Shown here piece by piece: positions 54,610-63,205 of a stretch of DNA of 64,000 bases. The DNA is from Bradyrhizobium sp. LTSP885 (GTDB lineage: Bacteria > Pseudomonadota > Alphaproteobacteria > Rhizobiales > Xanthobacteraceae), in NCBI RefSeq assembly GCF_000938305.1, contig NZ_JYMT01000006.1:62001-126000 (forward strand), given 5' to 3'. The translations under genes and the position numbers were made by a program. The notes below the pieces were generated by a model that searched no databases, was not told the origin of the DNA, and saw only the letters and a list, made by a program, of their open reading frames with translations. The number at the start of each line of letters is the position of its first letter. The stretch's first letter is position 1.

Positions 54610-55047
54610 ATGTCCACTATCGAGCGCGCTACGGTGGCAAGGTTCGATATAAAAGCGATCGCCGACGCCTTTCCGGAAACAGCCTCAACGTTACTCGTCG
54701 ACGAGTACCTGACCAATCGGGAGCAGGCCAGCGCGAGGGTGTTTCGGGTGTATCGACCGACGCCACCACATTATCACGCGACCTGCGACGAGTTCCTCTA
54801 TGTCTTTTCCGGCAGAGGTACGTTCTGGGCAAAAGATGCCTCTACCGAAGCTGAGTTCAAACCCGGTCAGCTCCTGTTCTTCGAACGCGGTACCGTCCAC
54901 GCTATACCGGAACTCTTCGAGCATCCGGTCGTATTCCTATCCGTGGACACACCGAGGCGCGAACCGACCGACATCATCTTCGTTGATCCCAGCGACGGTA
55001 CGCCAGCAACGTTCATGGCCCGCAACGCGGCAGACTCAAAGGAGTAG
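54610..55047 (+). CDS. cytoplasmic cupin-domain protein
   Basis: A 145-aa cupin without a signal peptide. Motif 1 is PHYHATCDEFLYVFSGRG (HxH, E) and motif 2 is PGQLLFFERGTVHAIPE (His), so a full metal site is present. It may be a dioxygenase, isomerase or binding protein acting on the island substrate. The start is ATG 54610, 111 nt after the first cupin gene. Confidence 0.82.
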   Translation: MSTIERATVARFDIKAIADAFPETASTLLVDEYLTNREQASARVFRVYRPTPPHYHATCDEFLYVFSGRGTFWAKDASTEAEFKPGQLLFFERGTVHAIPELFEHPVVFLSVDTPRREPTDIIFVDPSDGTPATFMARNAADSKE

Positions 55048-55396
55048 GCTACCAAGGCCCTGTTCGAATAACCCTGTCCGGTCCCGTTCAGGCGCTCGCG
55101 TCAATGAACTGGACTCAGTCTGGGTCTCGGTCGGATGCGTCTCACTTCTTTGCGGAATCCTCCGGTAAGCTATGCAGTTCGACTCGTCTGACTTCATCGG
55201 CGATCCGGCTCTGATTCAACCGCTTCTCGGTTTTGCGCTTCACCTTTGCTTGCGCGGCCGCGTCGTTATCCGTATCGGGGAAGAAAAAAGCTCCGCCGAC
55301 GTCCGCGAAAATTCCGAAGGTATTCTTCTTCATCCTATTAACGATGCCCCAGTGGCAGATCGGATAGTCTCGACGATCCAGTAGCTCCTCGGGACG
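55048..55396. other. intergenic region, no gene supported
   Basis: About 350 bp between the second cupin gene and the convergent binding-protein gene. A 70-aa plus-strand and a 63-aa minus-strand ORF overlap each other. Neither has a good ribosome site nor a recognisable product. Confidence 0.45.
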
Positions 55397-56455
55397 CTAA
55401 TTCATCATTTCCGTTATCTTCTCGATGACGGCGCCGTATTGGCGGACGATTTCGGCGTGACCAGGATTCCAGGGCTTCACGTCGGACAATTTTGGATTTC
55501 CTGGTGCGGGAGCAACATCGTCCCTCACCGAATATGCACCTCTAACGCGGACGAGATTGCTTTGTCCTTGTTTCGACAGGTACCAGTTGGCCATCAGTTC
55601 GCCCGCATTCGGATGGGGACCATCTTTCAGGAGCAGCATAGGATAGTTCGCTAATGGAGTACCTTCCTCGGCATACACCGCATTGATTGGTGCGTGTTGG
55701 GCCGTACGAAGAGGATATTCATTCAGCGCCGATGTCACCCCCACGAAGGTCTCACCGCGCGCCACGCTTAGCGCGACGGTGTTGTACGAGGTGAAGAGAC
55801 GCGGCTGCTGTTCGGCAAACTTACGGATGAAATCATCGCCGAACTTGTCGATCAAGAACGCGAATTGCATCCAGGCGGTCCCGCCGATTGAAATCGGCGA
55901 TGCGGACAGTTTACCCTTGAATTCGGGTCGAAGCAGGTCTTTCCAGCTCTTCGGAGCCCCGTCCGGCTTTACGAAGTCGGTGTTGTAGACGGGCAGGATC
56001 AAAGAACCGGATGCCGCGTACCATTCACCCTCGACTTTGGCGTTTGCGGGATACAAAGAGGCCGATGGTGGCGTCCAAGTCCGGACATGGCCCGCCTCGA
56101 CCAGTTTCTGAGCCAATGCCTCGTCCGTCCCCAGCATGACGTCGGCCTGCGGGTGGCCGGATTCGGTTTCCGTTTTGATCCTCTCAAACAAACGCCCCGT
56201 GACGGCGCTTATGACCGAGACATGGACGCATGGAAACTGCTTTTCGAATGCTTTGAGTATTTCCCGCTCATCTGTATCCGCTTGAGCGGTGTAGTAGACG
56301 ACTTCACCCTCCGCGCACGCGGCCTTCACGAGCGGCGGCGATGCTATCGCTTCTCCCTCGACGATGCCCGAGGGATCCTCCGCAAAGGCGGACGCCTGAA
56401 GCAACAGGAACAGGCCAAACGCGAAAATCAAAGGCGAGCGCAACAACTTTTTCAT
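55397..56455 (-). CDS. Fe-type ABC transporter substrate-binding protein
   Basis: A 352-aa type II binding protein (FbpA/AfuA/phosphonate-like) with a signal peptide ([17 protein letters not shown]). The mature part includes [29 protein letters not shown] and [23 protein letters not shown]. Proteins of this family bind Fe3+, metal-citrate complexes, aminoethylphosphonate or thiamine. The start is ATG 56455. An operator-like site lies between it and the divergent chemoreceptor. The matching permease is probably the partial gene at 63206. Confidence 0.87.
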   Translation of the reverse strand: MKKLLRSPLIFAFGLFLLLQASAFAEDPSGIVEGEAIASPPLVKAACAEGEVVYYTAQADTDEREILKAFEKQFPCVHVSVISAVTGRLFERIKTETESGHPQADVMLGTDEALAQKLVEAGHVRTWTPPSASLYPANAKVEGEWYAASGSLILPVYNTDFVKPDGAPKSWKDLLRPEFKGKLSASPISIGGTAWMQFAFLIDKFGDDFIRKFAEQQPRLFTSYNTVALSVARGETFVGVTSALNEYPLRTAQHAPINAVYAEEGTPLANYPMLLLKDGPHPNAGELMANWYLSKQGQSNLVRVRGAYSVRDDVAPAPGNPKLSDVKPWNPGHAEIVRQYGAVIEKITEMMN

Positions 56456-56595
56456 AAGCACCCAAACCCCATCCACCGACGTGTCACATATCGGAGTTCC
56501 CTTCCGCGGGCGGACACCACAGATTCGCTGTCGGCCCCCCGTCTTTTGCGGCGTCCGTCCTCCCATAGTATGGATATATATACGTTTGTCGACCT

Positions 56596-56605
56596 TTGTA
56601 TGCAT
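56596..56605. promoter_or_regulatory. putative shared operator TTGTATGCAT, copy 3
   Basis: Nine of ten bases match TTGTATGCAA. It is positioned in the 249-bp divergent region between the binding-protein and chemoreceptor genes. Confidence 0.48.
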
Positions 56606-56704
56606 TCTGCGGCGATTTACCCGAATTTATCGATTATCCTCTATCAAAGCGCCAAGCAGCGGATTTCGACCGCAGCGGATGGTAAGCAACGTGGGATAGT
56701 CACT

Positions 56705-58741
56705 ATGGGCTGGATCAATGCGGGCGATCGGACCGATTCCAGGGCGATCGGCATCCTTTCGAACCTGGGATTTCGTGCCAAAATCATGCTGGGATTTTTG
56801 GCCGTGCTCGGGATAACCGCGCTCAGCATGTCCGTCGCCTACCTTGGATTCGAACGTGTTTCCGACGAAATGCGGTCATATCGCGATATCGTTTCCGAAA
56901 CCGACGTCGCGCGAGATATCGACCGTGAGTTGACCGCCTACCAGGCACGCGTACGCAACTTCGCGCTGAGCGGGCTGACCGCCGACGAAACTGCGGCCAA
57001 GGCCGCCGAGATCGACCTGGGAAATGCGATCCGGCGCGGGGTTGGCCTTTCCGTCGACGAAGACCGACTGCGTATCTCACCCCTCTCTGGGAAGTTTGAG
57101 GCATTCGCCGCTCAGTTCGCGGAAATGAGGACTTTGAAGAGCGAGAATGCAATTATCGCATCGGATAAATTGCTGCGTCTTGGGAAGCTTTTGGGCTACC
57201 GGCTCGACGACCTTGCGGACACGGCCGGTGCCGACTCCCGTGCGAAGGCGAAAGAGATGGCCATGCAGGCGTCGGCGATCACCGCCAACGTCAGCAATTT
57301 CATCGTGCGTCCCGACCAAGGCGTCGCCAAGAGCTCGAGCGCGCGCATTCAGTTGCTGAGAAACACCTTGAATGCGCTGTCGCCGAGCGACGACAGGGTC
57401 GACGCGAAGATCAAGGAAGTCGGCGATCAATTGGCAAAATATCAGGCAGCTTTCCTGGAGTTCGTCGAAAATTCGGGCAAGATTGATGCGCTTGGCTCCA
57501 GAATGGCCGAGGCTGCCGCGGCGATCACGGATGATGCTAAGACACTGAAGCAGGAGCTGCAGGATCGCCAAAAAGAAAGCGCAGAGCGGTCGAACACCGT
57601 CGTTCGCGAGACTCAAAAATACATGACCGCGCTCGGCTTCGGCGGCATCCTCCTCGGAGCGCTCCTTGCGTGGGTCATGGGGAGCGGCATATCCCGACCG
57701 ATGGTCCGAATGTGCGTCGCCATGCACGAACTCGCCGCCGGTAATTTCGAAGTAGTGCTTCCCGGGCTTGGCCGCAAAGACGAACTCGGTCAGATGAGCG
57801 AAGCGGTGGAGAAATTTAAGTTAGCTGCGGCGGCGCAGGCCCGGCTCGAAGCCGGAGAACGGGAGGCACAAAGCCGGGAAGCCAGCGAAACCAGGCGTGC
57901 CGAACTATACCGCTTCGCGGACGATTTCGAAAAGACCGTAGGCGGTATCGTCTCGCACGTTTCCTCGGCAGCAGGCCAGCTCGAAAGCGCTGCCGGCGTC
58001 CTCACGCGGACGGCGGCCGAGACCCAGGGTCTCTCCGGCCGGGTGGCGGGGGCATCCGAGGAGGCATCGTCGAACGTACAATCGGTAGCATCGGCGACGG
58101 AGCAGCTTTCCGCTTCTGTCAACGAGATCCGACTTCACGTCCAGGAATCGAACCGAATGGCGACGGCCGCAGTGTCGCAAGCCGAACTCACGGACGAGCG
58201 GATCACGAAGCTTGCTGTTGCTGCTGAACGCATCGGCGATGTAGTCAAGCTGATCAATGCGATCGCAGAGCAAACGAATCTTCTGGCCTTGAACGCGACC
58301 ATCGAGGCAGCGCGGGCGGGCGAAGCCGGCCGAGGTTTCTCGGTAGTGGCCGCGGAGGTCAAGTCGTTGGCAAACCAAACGGCCAAGGCTACCGGAGAAA
58401 TATCTTCGTACATAGCCGGCATGCAGTCCGCGACCCAGGAGTCCGTCGCGGCTATCAAGGAGATCGGTCATACGATCGGCCAAATCTCGCAGATTGCCGG
58501 AGTCGTCGCCGACGCGGTCGATCAGCAGAGCTCGGCCACCCAGGAAATTGCGTCCAGCGTCCAAAGCGTTACCCGCGGCACTCAGGAGGTGGCCAATAGC
58601 ATCGTCGAAGTCGATCGCGGAGCCAACCGAACGGGCGTCGCCTCGAGCGAAGTGCTGCATTCCGCCCAGGCGCTCGCGGTCGAAAGCGACCGGCTGCGTG
58701 GCGAACTGGACCGTTTCATGGCGACCATCCGTGCCGCCTGA
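56705..58741 (+). CDS. methyl-accepting chemotaxis protein
   Basis: A 678-aa chemoreceptor: TM1 at residues about 27-49, a periplasmic sensor of about 255 residues, TM2 about 306-325, HAMP about 326-380, and a signalling domain with the tip [20 protein letters not shown] near 519. The size and all-helical nature of the sensor fit the helical-bimodular (HBM) class, whose characterised members include receptors for citrate and other TCA acids. There is no C-terminal CheR-binding pentapeptide. The start is ATG 56705 (GGGA upstream); a much longer in-frame ORF to 56087 runs across the neighbouring gene. Confidence 0.9.
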   Translation: MGWINAGDRTDSRAIGILSNLGFRAKIMLGFLAVLGITALSMSVAYLGFERVSDEMRSYRDIVSETDVARDIDRELTAYQARVRNFALSGLTADETAAKAAEIDLGNAIRRGVGLSVDEDRLRISPLSGKFEAFAAQFAEMRTLKSENAIIASDKLLRLGKLLGYRLDDLADTAGADSRAKAKEMAMQASAITANVSNFIVRPDQGVAKSSSARIQLLRNTLNALSPSDDRVDAKIKEVGDQLAKYQAAFLEFVENSGKIDALGSRMAEAAAAITDDAKTLKQELQDRQKESAERSNTVVRETQKYMTALGFGGILLGALLAWVMGSGISRPMVRMCVAMHELAAGNFEVVLPGLGRKDELGQMSEAVEKFKLAAAAQARLEAGEREAQSREASETRRAELYRFADDFEKTVGGIVSHVSSAAGQLESAAGVLTRTAAETQGLSGRVAGASEEASSNVQSVASATEQLSASVNEIRLHVQESNRMATAAVSQAELTDERITKLAVAAERIGDVVKLINAIAEQTNLLALNATIEAARAGEAGRGFSVVAAEVKSLANQTAKATGEISSYIAGMQSATQESVAAIKEIGHTIGQISQIAGVVADAVDQQSSATQEIASSVQSVTRGTQEVANSIVEVDRGANRTGVASSEVLHSAQALAVESDRLRGELDRFMATIRAA

Positions 58742-58755
58742 GCAGCGCCCCAATG

Positions 58756-58782
58756 GGCGGGGTCGACGAAGGGTACCCCGCC
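58756..58782 (+). terminator. hairpin after chemoreceptor gene
   Basis: GGCGGGG (58756-58762) pairs perfectly with CCCCGCC (58776-58782) across a 13-nt loop, 15 nt after the stop. There is no T-run, so function is uncertain. The rest of 58742-59069 holds no feature I can support. Confidence 0.4.
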
Positions 58783-59069
58783 AGCCGCTTGGACTGGTCG
58801 GCCCGTGACATGGCTCCCAGGACCGGGTACGAATCGCGTCGGTGGTCCGGCTATGGTGTGTCGGCACAGCTGTCACGATCCTTTCCCCCGGGTCTGGACG
58901 AGTGCCGGTCGTGACTGCCGCAAAAGATCGATCTGAAGCGGGAAGCGCTTCGACAGACGCTTTACCCGTCCCGCGCCTCCGACCCGCAAAACAGGCAATG
59001 AAAATCTGATTTAGGGGCCTTTCGAGACTGAGGGCCTGACACCGGTCTGCCGGCCGGCAAGAGGCAGGG

Positions 59070-61754
59070 TCAGCTTAGAAACCGGCAATTGGATACCGGC
59101 GTGCGTGTATCCATGTTCCGGCCCCGGTTAATGTGATCGTCGATTTCGGCGGCGCAGCCTGCCATGCGCGCGAACAGGAAGAGATGGAAAGCAGCCGCTT
59201 CCAGATCTTCGGTCCTGGCCTTTCCGCTTTTCAATGCCGGCCAGAGTAGCTTGAGCAGCCACGCCGCGATCACGCCGTCGACGTTGACGCAGAAAGTCTC
59301 CCGAGTAATGCCAGACTCGAAGAGCGTACGGACCAGCACGCAATAGAATTCATGAAAGACGTTTCGGTGCCCCCGCCTTTCGAAGGTCTCCCTCAGGTAC
59401 ACTTCCCTGGGGTCGACGTTGACGGCCGCGCCGCGGAAAACCGGATGATTCACTCCTGGAATGGCGCGCGCGCTGCCGCCGCCTTCGCGACGGTTGATCT
59501 TCTCTGCACCGTAAACGGAAGCAAATCGACGGGCCATCGCGACGAGATCGAGTCCGTGCTCCGCCCCCGGATCCTCAAGTGGAACGCCTTCGAACAGTTC
59601 GAGCAGGAAACCTATACCTTCGTAACCGTTGCCGCCGTGAGAAAACCCGGTATGCGTGAGGAAACCGGCGAAGGCCTTGTTGATCTGAACCCTCTCGGGG
59701 GTTTCGGGGCCATCGGCCGAGACGGCACCCTTCGCGCCCTGTGCTGATATCGTTCCGGGACCGTTGGTCAGCAGCAGACCGAACAGGACGCGGATGACTT
59801 CGATATCCTCCTCGTTCGGTCGTCTCCCCAAAAGCGTAAGCGCGGCCAGATCGGTCGCGGACCAGGAGGAGAGCAGCTCCGCATTGGGAATGCCGCAAAA
59901 GCTGTCCTTGCCGTGATCAGCCGTATTTGCGGAAGCTCCGATCAACACTCCATAGAGCGCTAGATACCACGGGAAATTCGCGGCGGTAACGCGACTGATC
60001 CGCCTTCGGCGCAACGGTCCCCAGATCACCGTGGCGGCGATGGCGGCCATTACCGCGTCCACCGAGACAGGATGTTCGAGGGACTTCAGGTATCGAATGA
60101 AAGCCGATTGCGCGCCTCTTGCATCGAGAGCACGCAGAAGTCCTTCGGTTGCCGGCTCGACCGCCGTGTCTCTGAACAACTCGTCCACTCTGACGGAAGT
60201 AAAATCGAAATCGGCCTCGGCAGCGTCAAGAATCGTTATGCCGAAAAGGTCGATGAAGTGGTCCACGCCTTTGCGGATGCGGTCGATCCTTCCTCGTCCG
60301 AGCAGCAGGGCTGCGGTGGAAAGGACCGTGTTAGGGCTATTACCCGCGCTCCGGGCCGTATCGACCGCGGTCAGGATCGGATCGTGGTGCAGGTTGGCAT
60401 AATACGCCAGTGCGGTATTCACTAGCTTGCCGGCGTTCGTATCGATCGTCTCCCGCAGCACTGCCAGACAGAGATTCGCCTCGAAAGGCGCTGCGGCGGC
60501 ATCAAACACCCCTACCCCGTGCAGCCTTCCGGTTTGGGTCCGCGCCTCCAGAAGCGACGCCCCCGAACAATCCTTCATGTTTTGCCTCGCGAACGTCGCT
60601 CCGAGTTGTCTTTCGACCTGCGCGATCTGTTGATCGTAGGGGGCGTCCGGACGCACGAGAGGCAGATCGAGCGACGCCGGGAGCGGCAGCCCCCTCGAGT
60701 TTCCGAACCAAGGCTTTAGCGAAAGGTTCCCTCGCGGGGAAAAATCAGGTCGGATGCCTTGCAACGACATCACGCTTGACAGCGCGGCCGGCAGGTCCGC
60801 GATATCGACCACGATCGCGCCGCGTTCGGAAAAACAAGGATCATGCGGCGTGAACAGACGCTCCACGCCGAGCATCATCTTGAACCACTCCTCCTTGGAT
60901 TCCGCGCCGTCGCCGAGGCCGGCGATCGCTCCTGCATGGCCCACGGCGCGCGTAATCTTGCTCTTCCATCGGCCTCCGATGCAGACTACCAACGGCTTCC
61001 CGAATCCCAGATCTTGCTCGTAGTAGCCGCCCGGCTCGATGTACATGACGGCGGCTTTGGTCCGATCGTCTCTGTCGGCCGCATAGACGAACTCCGCAGC
61101 CGCGAAATGGATGTAGACGTCCTTTCCGCTTGAGATCAGCGTAGTCGTTCCCCAGCCTGCGGTGGCCAGATAGTTCGCGATCGTGGACGTGAAGCTGCCC
61201 GAATTCGAATAGATCGCGATCGATCCCTTCAGCAGGGTATCGTCGGGGCTATCGCCGCCCAACGCGCCGCCAATTCGAACCCTATTCCAGGAATCGGCAA
61301 TGCCCAGGCAGTTGGCGCCGAAGACGTCGATTCCGTTCGCCTGCGCGATAGCCCTTATCTCCCTTGCATCATGCAACGAAACCTTCTCGGTGATGATGAC
61401 GACCTTCCGCAGTTGCGGGTTCACCCTGACGAGTTCGGCGACGCCGTCCCGTACGCCCGCCGGGGGCAGATAGACGACTCCAGTATTGAAGGCGTAGCCT
61501 GCGTCCAGTCCTTCCCTGACGTTGTTGAAGACCGGTATGGGGCCGGCGCTCGTCTCCAGCGTCTGACCGCCTCGGCCAAGCGAGGTCCCGAACATCACGT
61601 TGCCGCCCGAAAACGAGTGGCTTAGAGGCGTCACTCCACGGGACTCGGCGCCGAGAATATTCAGGACGCATATAGTGTCATTGCGAGTCGCTACTCTGCC
61701 GAGATCATCGATCCCCACGAAGTACTTGAAGGCTGCGAGCCCTTTGGCGATCAT
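59070..61754 (-). CDS. ATP-citrate-lyase-like subunit: succinyl-CoA-synthetase-alpha plus citrate-synthase domains
   Basis: An 894-aa fusion. Residues 1-330 are an SCS-alpha-like CoA-binding/ligase part (VFGANCLGIADSW; GSIAIYSNSGSFTSTIANYL; phosphohistidine motif VGHAGAIAG with H273). Residues about 630-894 are a citrate-synthase-type domain (ALTLLGRRPNEEDIEVI, GFSHGGNGYEG with H706, GVNHPVFRG with H770, CVNVDGVIAAWLL with D826). The 300 residues between are helical. The usual AclA-type subunit is about 600 aa, so this one is about 280 residues longer. Predicted reaction: formation and splitting of a citryl-CoA-like thioester. It is coupled to the partner gene by an ATGA overlap. Confidence 0.85.
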   Translation of the reverse strand: MIAKGLAAFKYFVGIDDLGRVATRNDTICVLNILGAESRGVTPLSHSFSGGNVMFGTSLGRGGQTLETSAGPIPVFNNVREGLDAGYAFNTGVVYLPPAGVRDGVAELVRVNPQLRKVVIITEKVSLHDAREIRAIAQANGIDVFGANCLGIADSWNRVRIGGALGGDSPDDTLLKGSIAIYSNSGSFTSTIANYLATAGWGTTTLISSGKDVYIHFAAAEFVYAADRDDRTKAAVMYIEPGGYYEQDLGFGKPLVVCIGGRWKSKITRAVGHAGAIAGLGDGAESKEEWFKMMLGVERLFTPHDPCFSERGAIVVDIADLPAALSSVMSLQGIRPDFSPRGNLSLKPWFGNSRGLPLPASLDLPLVRPDAPYDQQIAQVERQLGATFARQNMKDCSGASLLEARTQTGRLHGVGVFDAAAAPFEANLCLAVLRETIDTNAGKLVNTALAYYANLHHDPILTAVDTARSAGNSPNTVLSTAALLLGRGRIDRIRKGVDHFIDLFGITILDAAEADFDFTSVRVDELFRDTAVEPATEGLLRALDARGAQSAFIRYLKSLEHPVSVDAVMAAIAATVIWGPLRRRRISRVTAANFPWYLALYGVLIGASANTADHGKDSFCGIPNAELLSSWSATDLAALTLLGRRPNEEDIEVIRVLFGLLLTNGPGTISAQGAKGAVSADGPETPERVQINKAFAGFLTHTGFSHGGNGYEGIGFLLELFEGVPLEDPGAEHGLDLVAMARRFASVYGAEKINRREGGGSARAIPGVNHPVFRGAAVNVDPREVYLRETFERRGHRNVFHEFYCVLVRTLFESGITRETFCVNVDGVIAAWLLKLLWPALKSGKARTEDLEAAAFHLFLFARMAGCAAEIDDHINRGRNMDTRTPVSNCRFLS

Positions 61755-63040
61755 GCATCTATCCCTACTGGTTCTACACCCAAGCTCCGTGCGACCAATT
61801 CACGTCCGCCATTCTTCATCCATTGATCGGCTTCTCTCGCATAGTTGACTACCTCGCCGATCGCGGAATCTGGACCGAAGAAACGGTAGGGAAGCCTCAA
61901 TTCATCGACGGTGTCACGAAGTGCCGCCATTCCCTGAACCAAATTGGGGCCTCCCCGTCCGACCACGACATACAGCGGCGTCGGGCCACATTCACCGAAA
62001 TGCGCGCGGAGTGCGTCTGCCATCGCCTTGAACGTCGTGAAAATGTCGGTATTGTTCGATTTTCCTCCGATGATCAGAAGCACGTTCGCTCCCATCAACC
62101 AATGTGAAAAACAGCTCCGCGCCACATCGCGCATCTTCGTGTAGGGCGGATTCCCACCGAAGTCAGACGATATGATCGCATCGTCTCCCAATATTTCGGA
62201 CACCAGCGAATTCGCTCCTCCGCCGAAAGTCGGCGCCAACACGGTACCCCCGGGATTAACAACGTACACGTCGCTTTGCCCCTGGTGGGTCCGAAGCTTG
62301 TTGATCTCGGCTTCGAATTCGGAGAGATCGTATGAGAGAAGGTCGGCAGGCAGGTCGAGGCGCCCCGTTCGTGTGTCGTCGCGATCGAACGCGCATTTGA
62401 AGTCGCAAGCCATTGGCAGCAGCCGGCCCGCCGATTCCTCTCCCAGACGGATGGGATTGATCTCTAACGAGGAGATTCCGAAGCCATGCACCAGGTCCCA
62501 TAGCCTCGGCAGATACTGCGCGAGCGGGGAAACGATCTGCCTGGGTGCCTTGAGATCCGATAAGGCGTTCGAGATGACGAATGCCTTCAATCCGGTCAGC
62601 GGATCGAAAGGAACTTGAGCGACTCGATCCGCGTCAACGTCCTCGACATCGACACCGCCGTGATGGGTGATGGTCAGCGTCGGCGCACGAAAGCGGGTCG
62701 AATCCGAAATCGACACGTAAACTTCATGTTCCGAGGGGACGAAAGCCTCGTAGGTCACGCCGCTCGCCTTGACCTTGCGTTCGTCCGACCCATGTTCGGC
62801 GAAAAACAATCGCTCCTTCTCGCGCAACGCCTGCGCGAGATGATCCGCGCTGGCGACGAGACCCGCCTTCCCCTTCTTTCCGAGCGCTCCGTAGAAGACC
62901 GGCTTGATGACGATCTTCCGGTGCCGGTCGATGAGATCCTTGATCTCGGCGTTCGTCGCCTCCGGACCCAAGACCTCAGGATGCGGGAAATCGATCATCT
63001 TCAGAAGCTTCGAGCCGTAAAGCATCCCTCCGAGCTGCAT
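61751..63040 (-). CDS. ATP-citrate-lyase-like subunit: ATP-grasp/succinyl-CoA-synthetase-beta part with citrate-binding domain
   Basis: A 429-aa protein matching the N-terminal part of ATP-citrate lyase. ATP-grasp features are KIVIKPVFYGALGKKGKAGLV, HHGGVDVEDVDADRV and SSLEINPIRL. The C-terminal citrate-binding-like domain shows FGGGANSLVSEIL, IIGGKSNNTDIFTTFKAM and GRGGPNLVQGM. Together with the 894-aa protein it should form the two-subunit enzyme. The start is ATG 63040 with AGGACGAT upstream. A shared operator (63092-63101) lies about 50 bp upstream. Confidence 0.87.
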   Translation of the reverse strand: MQLGGMLYGSKLLKMIDFPHPEVLGPEATNAEIKDLIDRHRKIVIKPVFYGALGKKGKAGLVASADHLAQALREKERLFFAEHGSDERKVKASGVTYEAFVPSEHEVYVSISDSTRFRAPTLTITHHGGVDVEDVDADRVAQVPFDPLTGLKAFVISNALSDLKAPRQIVSPLAQYLPRLWDLVHGFGISSLEINPIRLGEESAGRLLPMACDFKCAFDRDDTRTGRLDLPADLLSYDLSEFEAEINKLRTHQGQSDVYVVNPGGTVLAPTFGGGANSLVSEILGDDAIISSDFGGNPPYTKMRDVARSCFSHWLMGANVLLIIGGKSNNTDIFTTFKAMADALRAHFGECGPTPLYVVVGRGGPNLVQGMAALRDTVDELRLPYRFFGPDSAIGEVVNYAREADQWMKNGGRELVARSLGVEPVGIDA

Positions 63041-63091
63041 ATCGTCCTACCGTCTTAGTCGAGAAGGGGTCCAGTATATCAATGAATACAT

Positions 63092-63101
63092 TTGCATACA
63101 A
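63092..63101. promoter_or_regulatory. putative shared operator TTGCATACAA (copy 2, inverse of copy 1)
   Basis: This is the exact reverse complement of TTGTATGCAA at 54025-54034. It sits 52 bp upstream of the lyase start in an AT-rich stretch, in the 165-bp gap after the permease gene, where a promoter is expected. Confidence 0.55.
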
Positions 63102-63205
63102 TACTTATCGCTGATGAGAAATATGGAGCGAGCGATCCGCGGCGCCGCGCGCAAATCACCAGACCGGAATCCGGCAGATCGCTTGTGCTGAGGGTTAAAG
63201 GAAGA

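Noticed and set aside
55142..55384. 63-aa (minus) and 70-aa (plus) overlapping ORFs
   Set aside because: Neither has a convincing ribosome site or a known family, and they exclude each other.
56087..56704. N-terminal extension of the chemoreceptor to 884 aa
   Set aside because: It is antisense to the binding-protein gene. The ATG at 56705 gives a normal chemoreceptor with its first membrane helix near the N-terminus.
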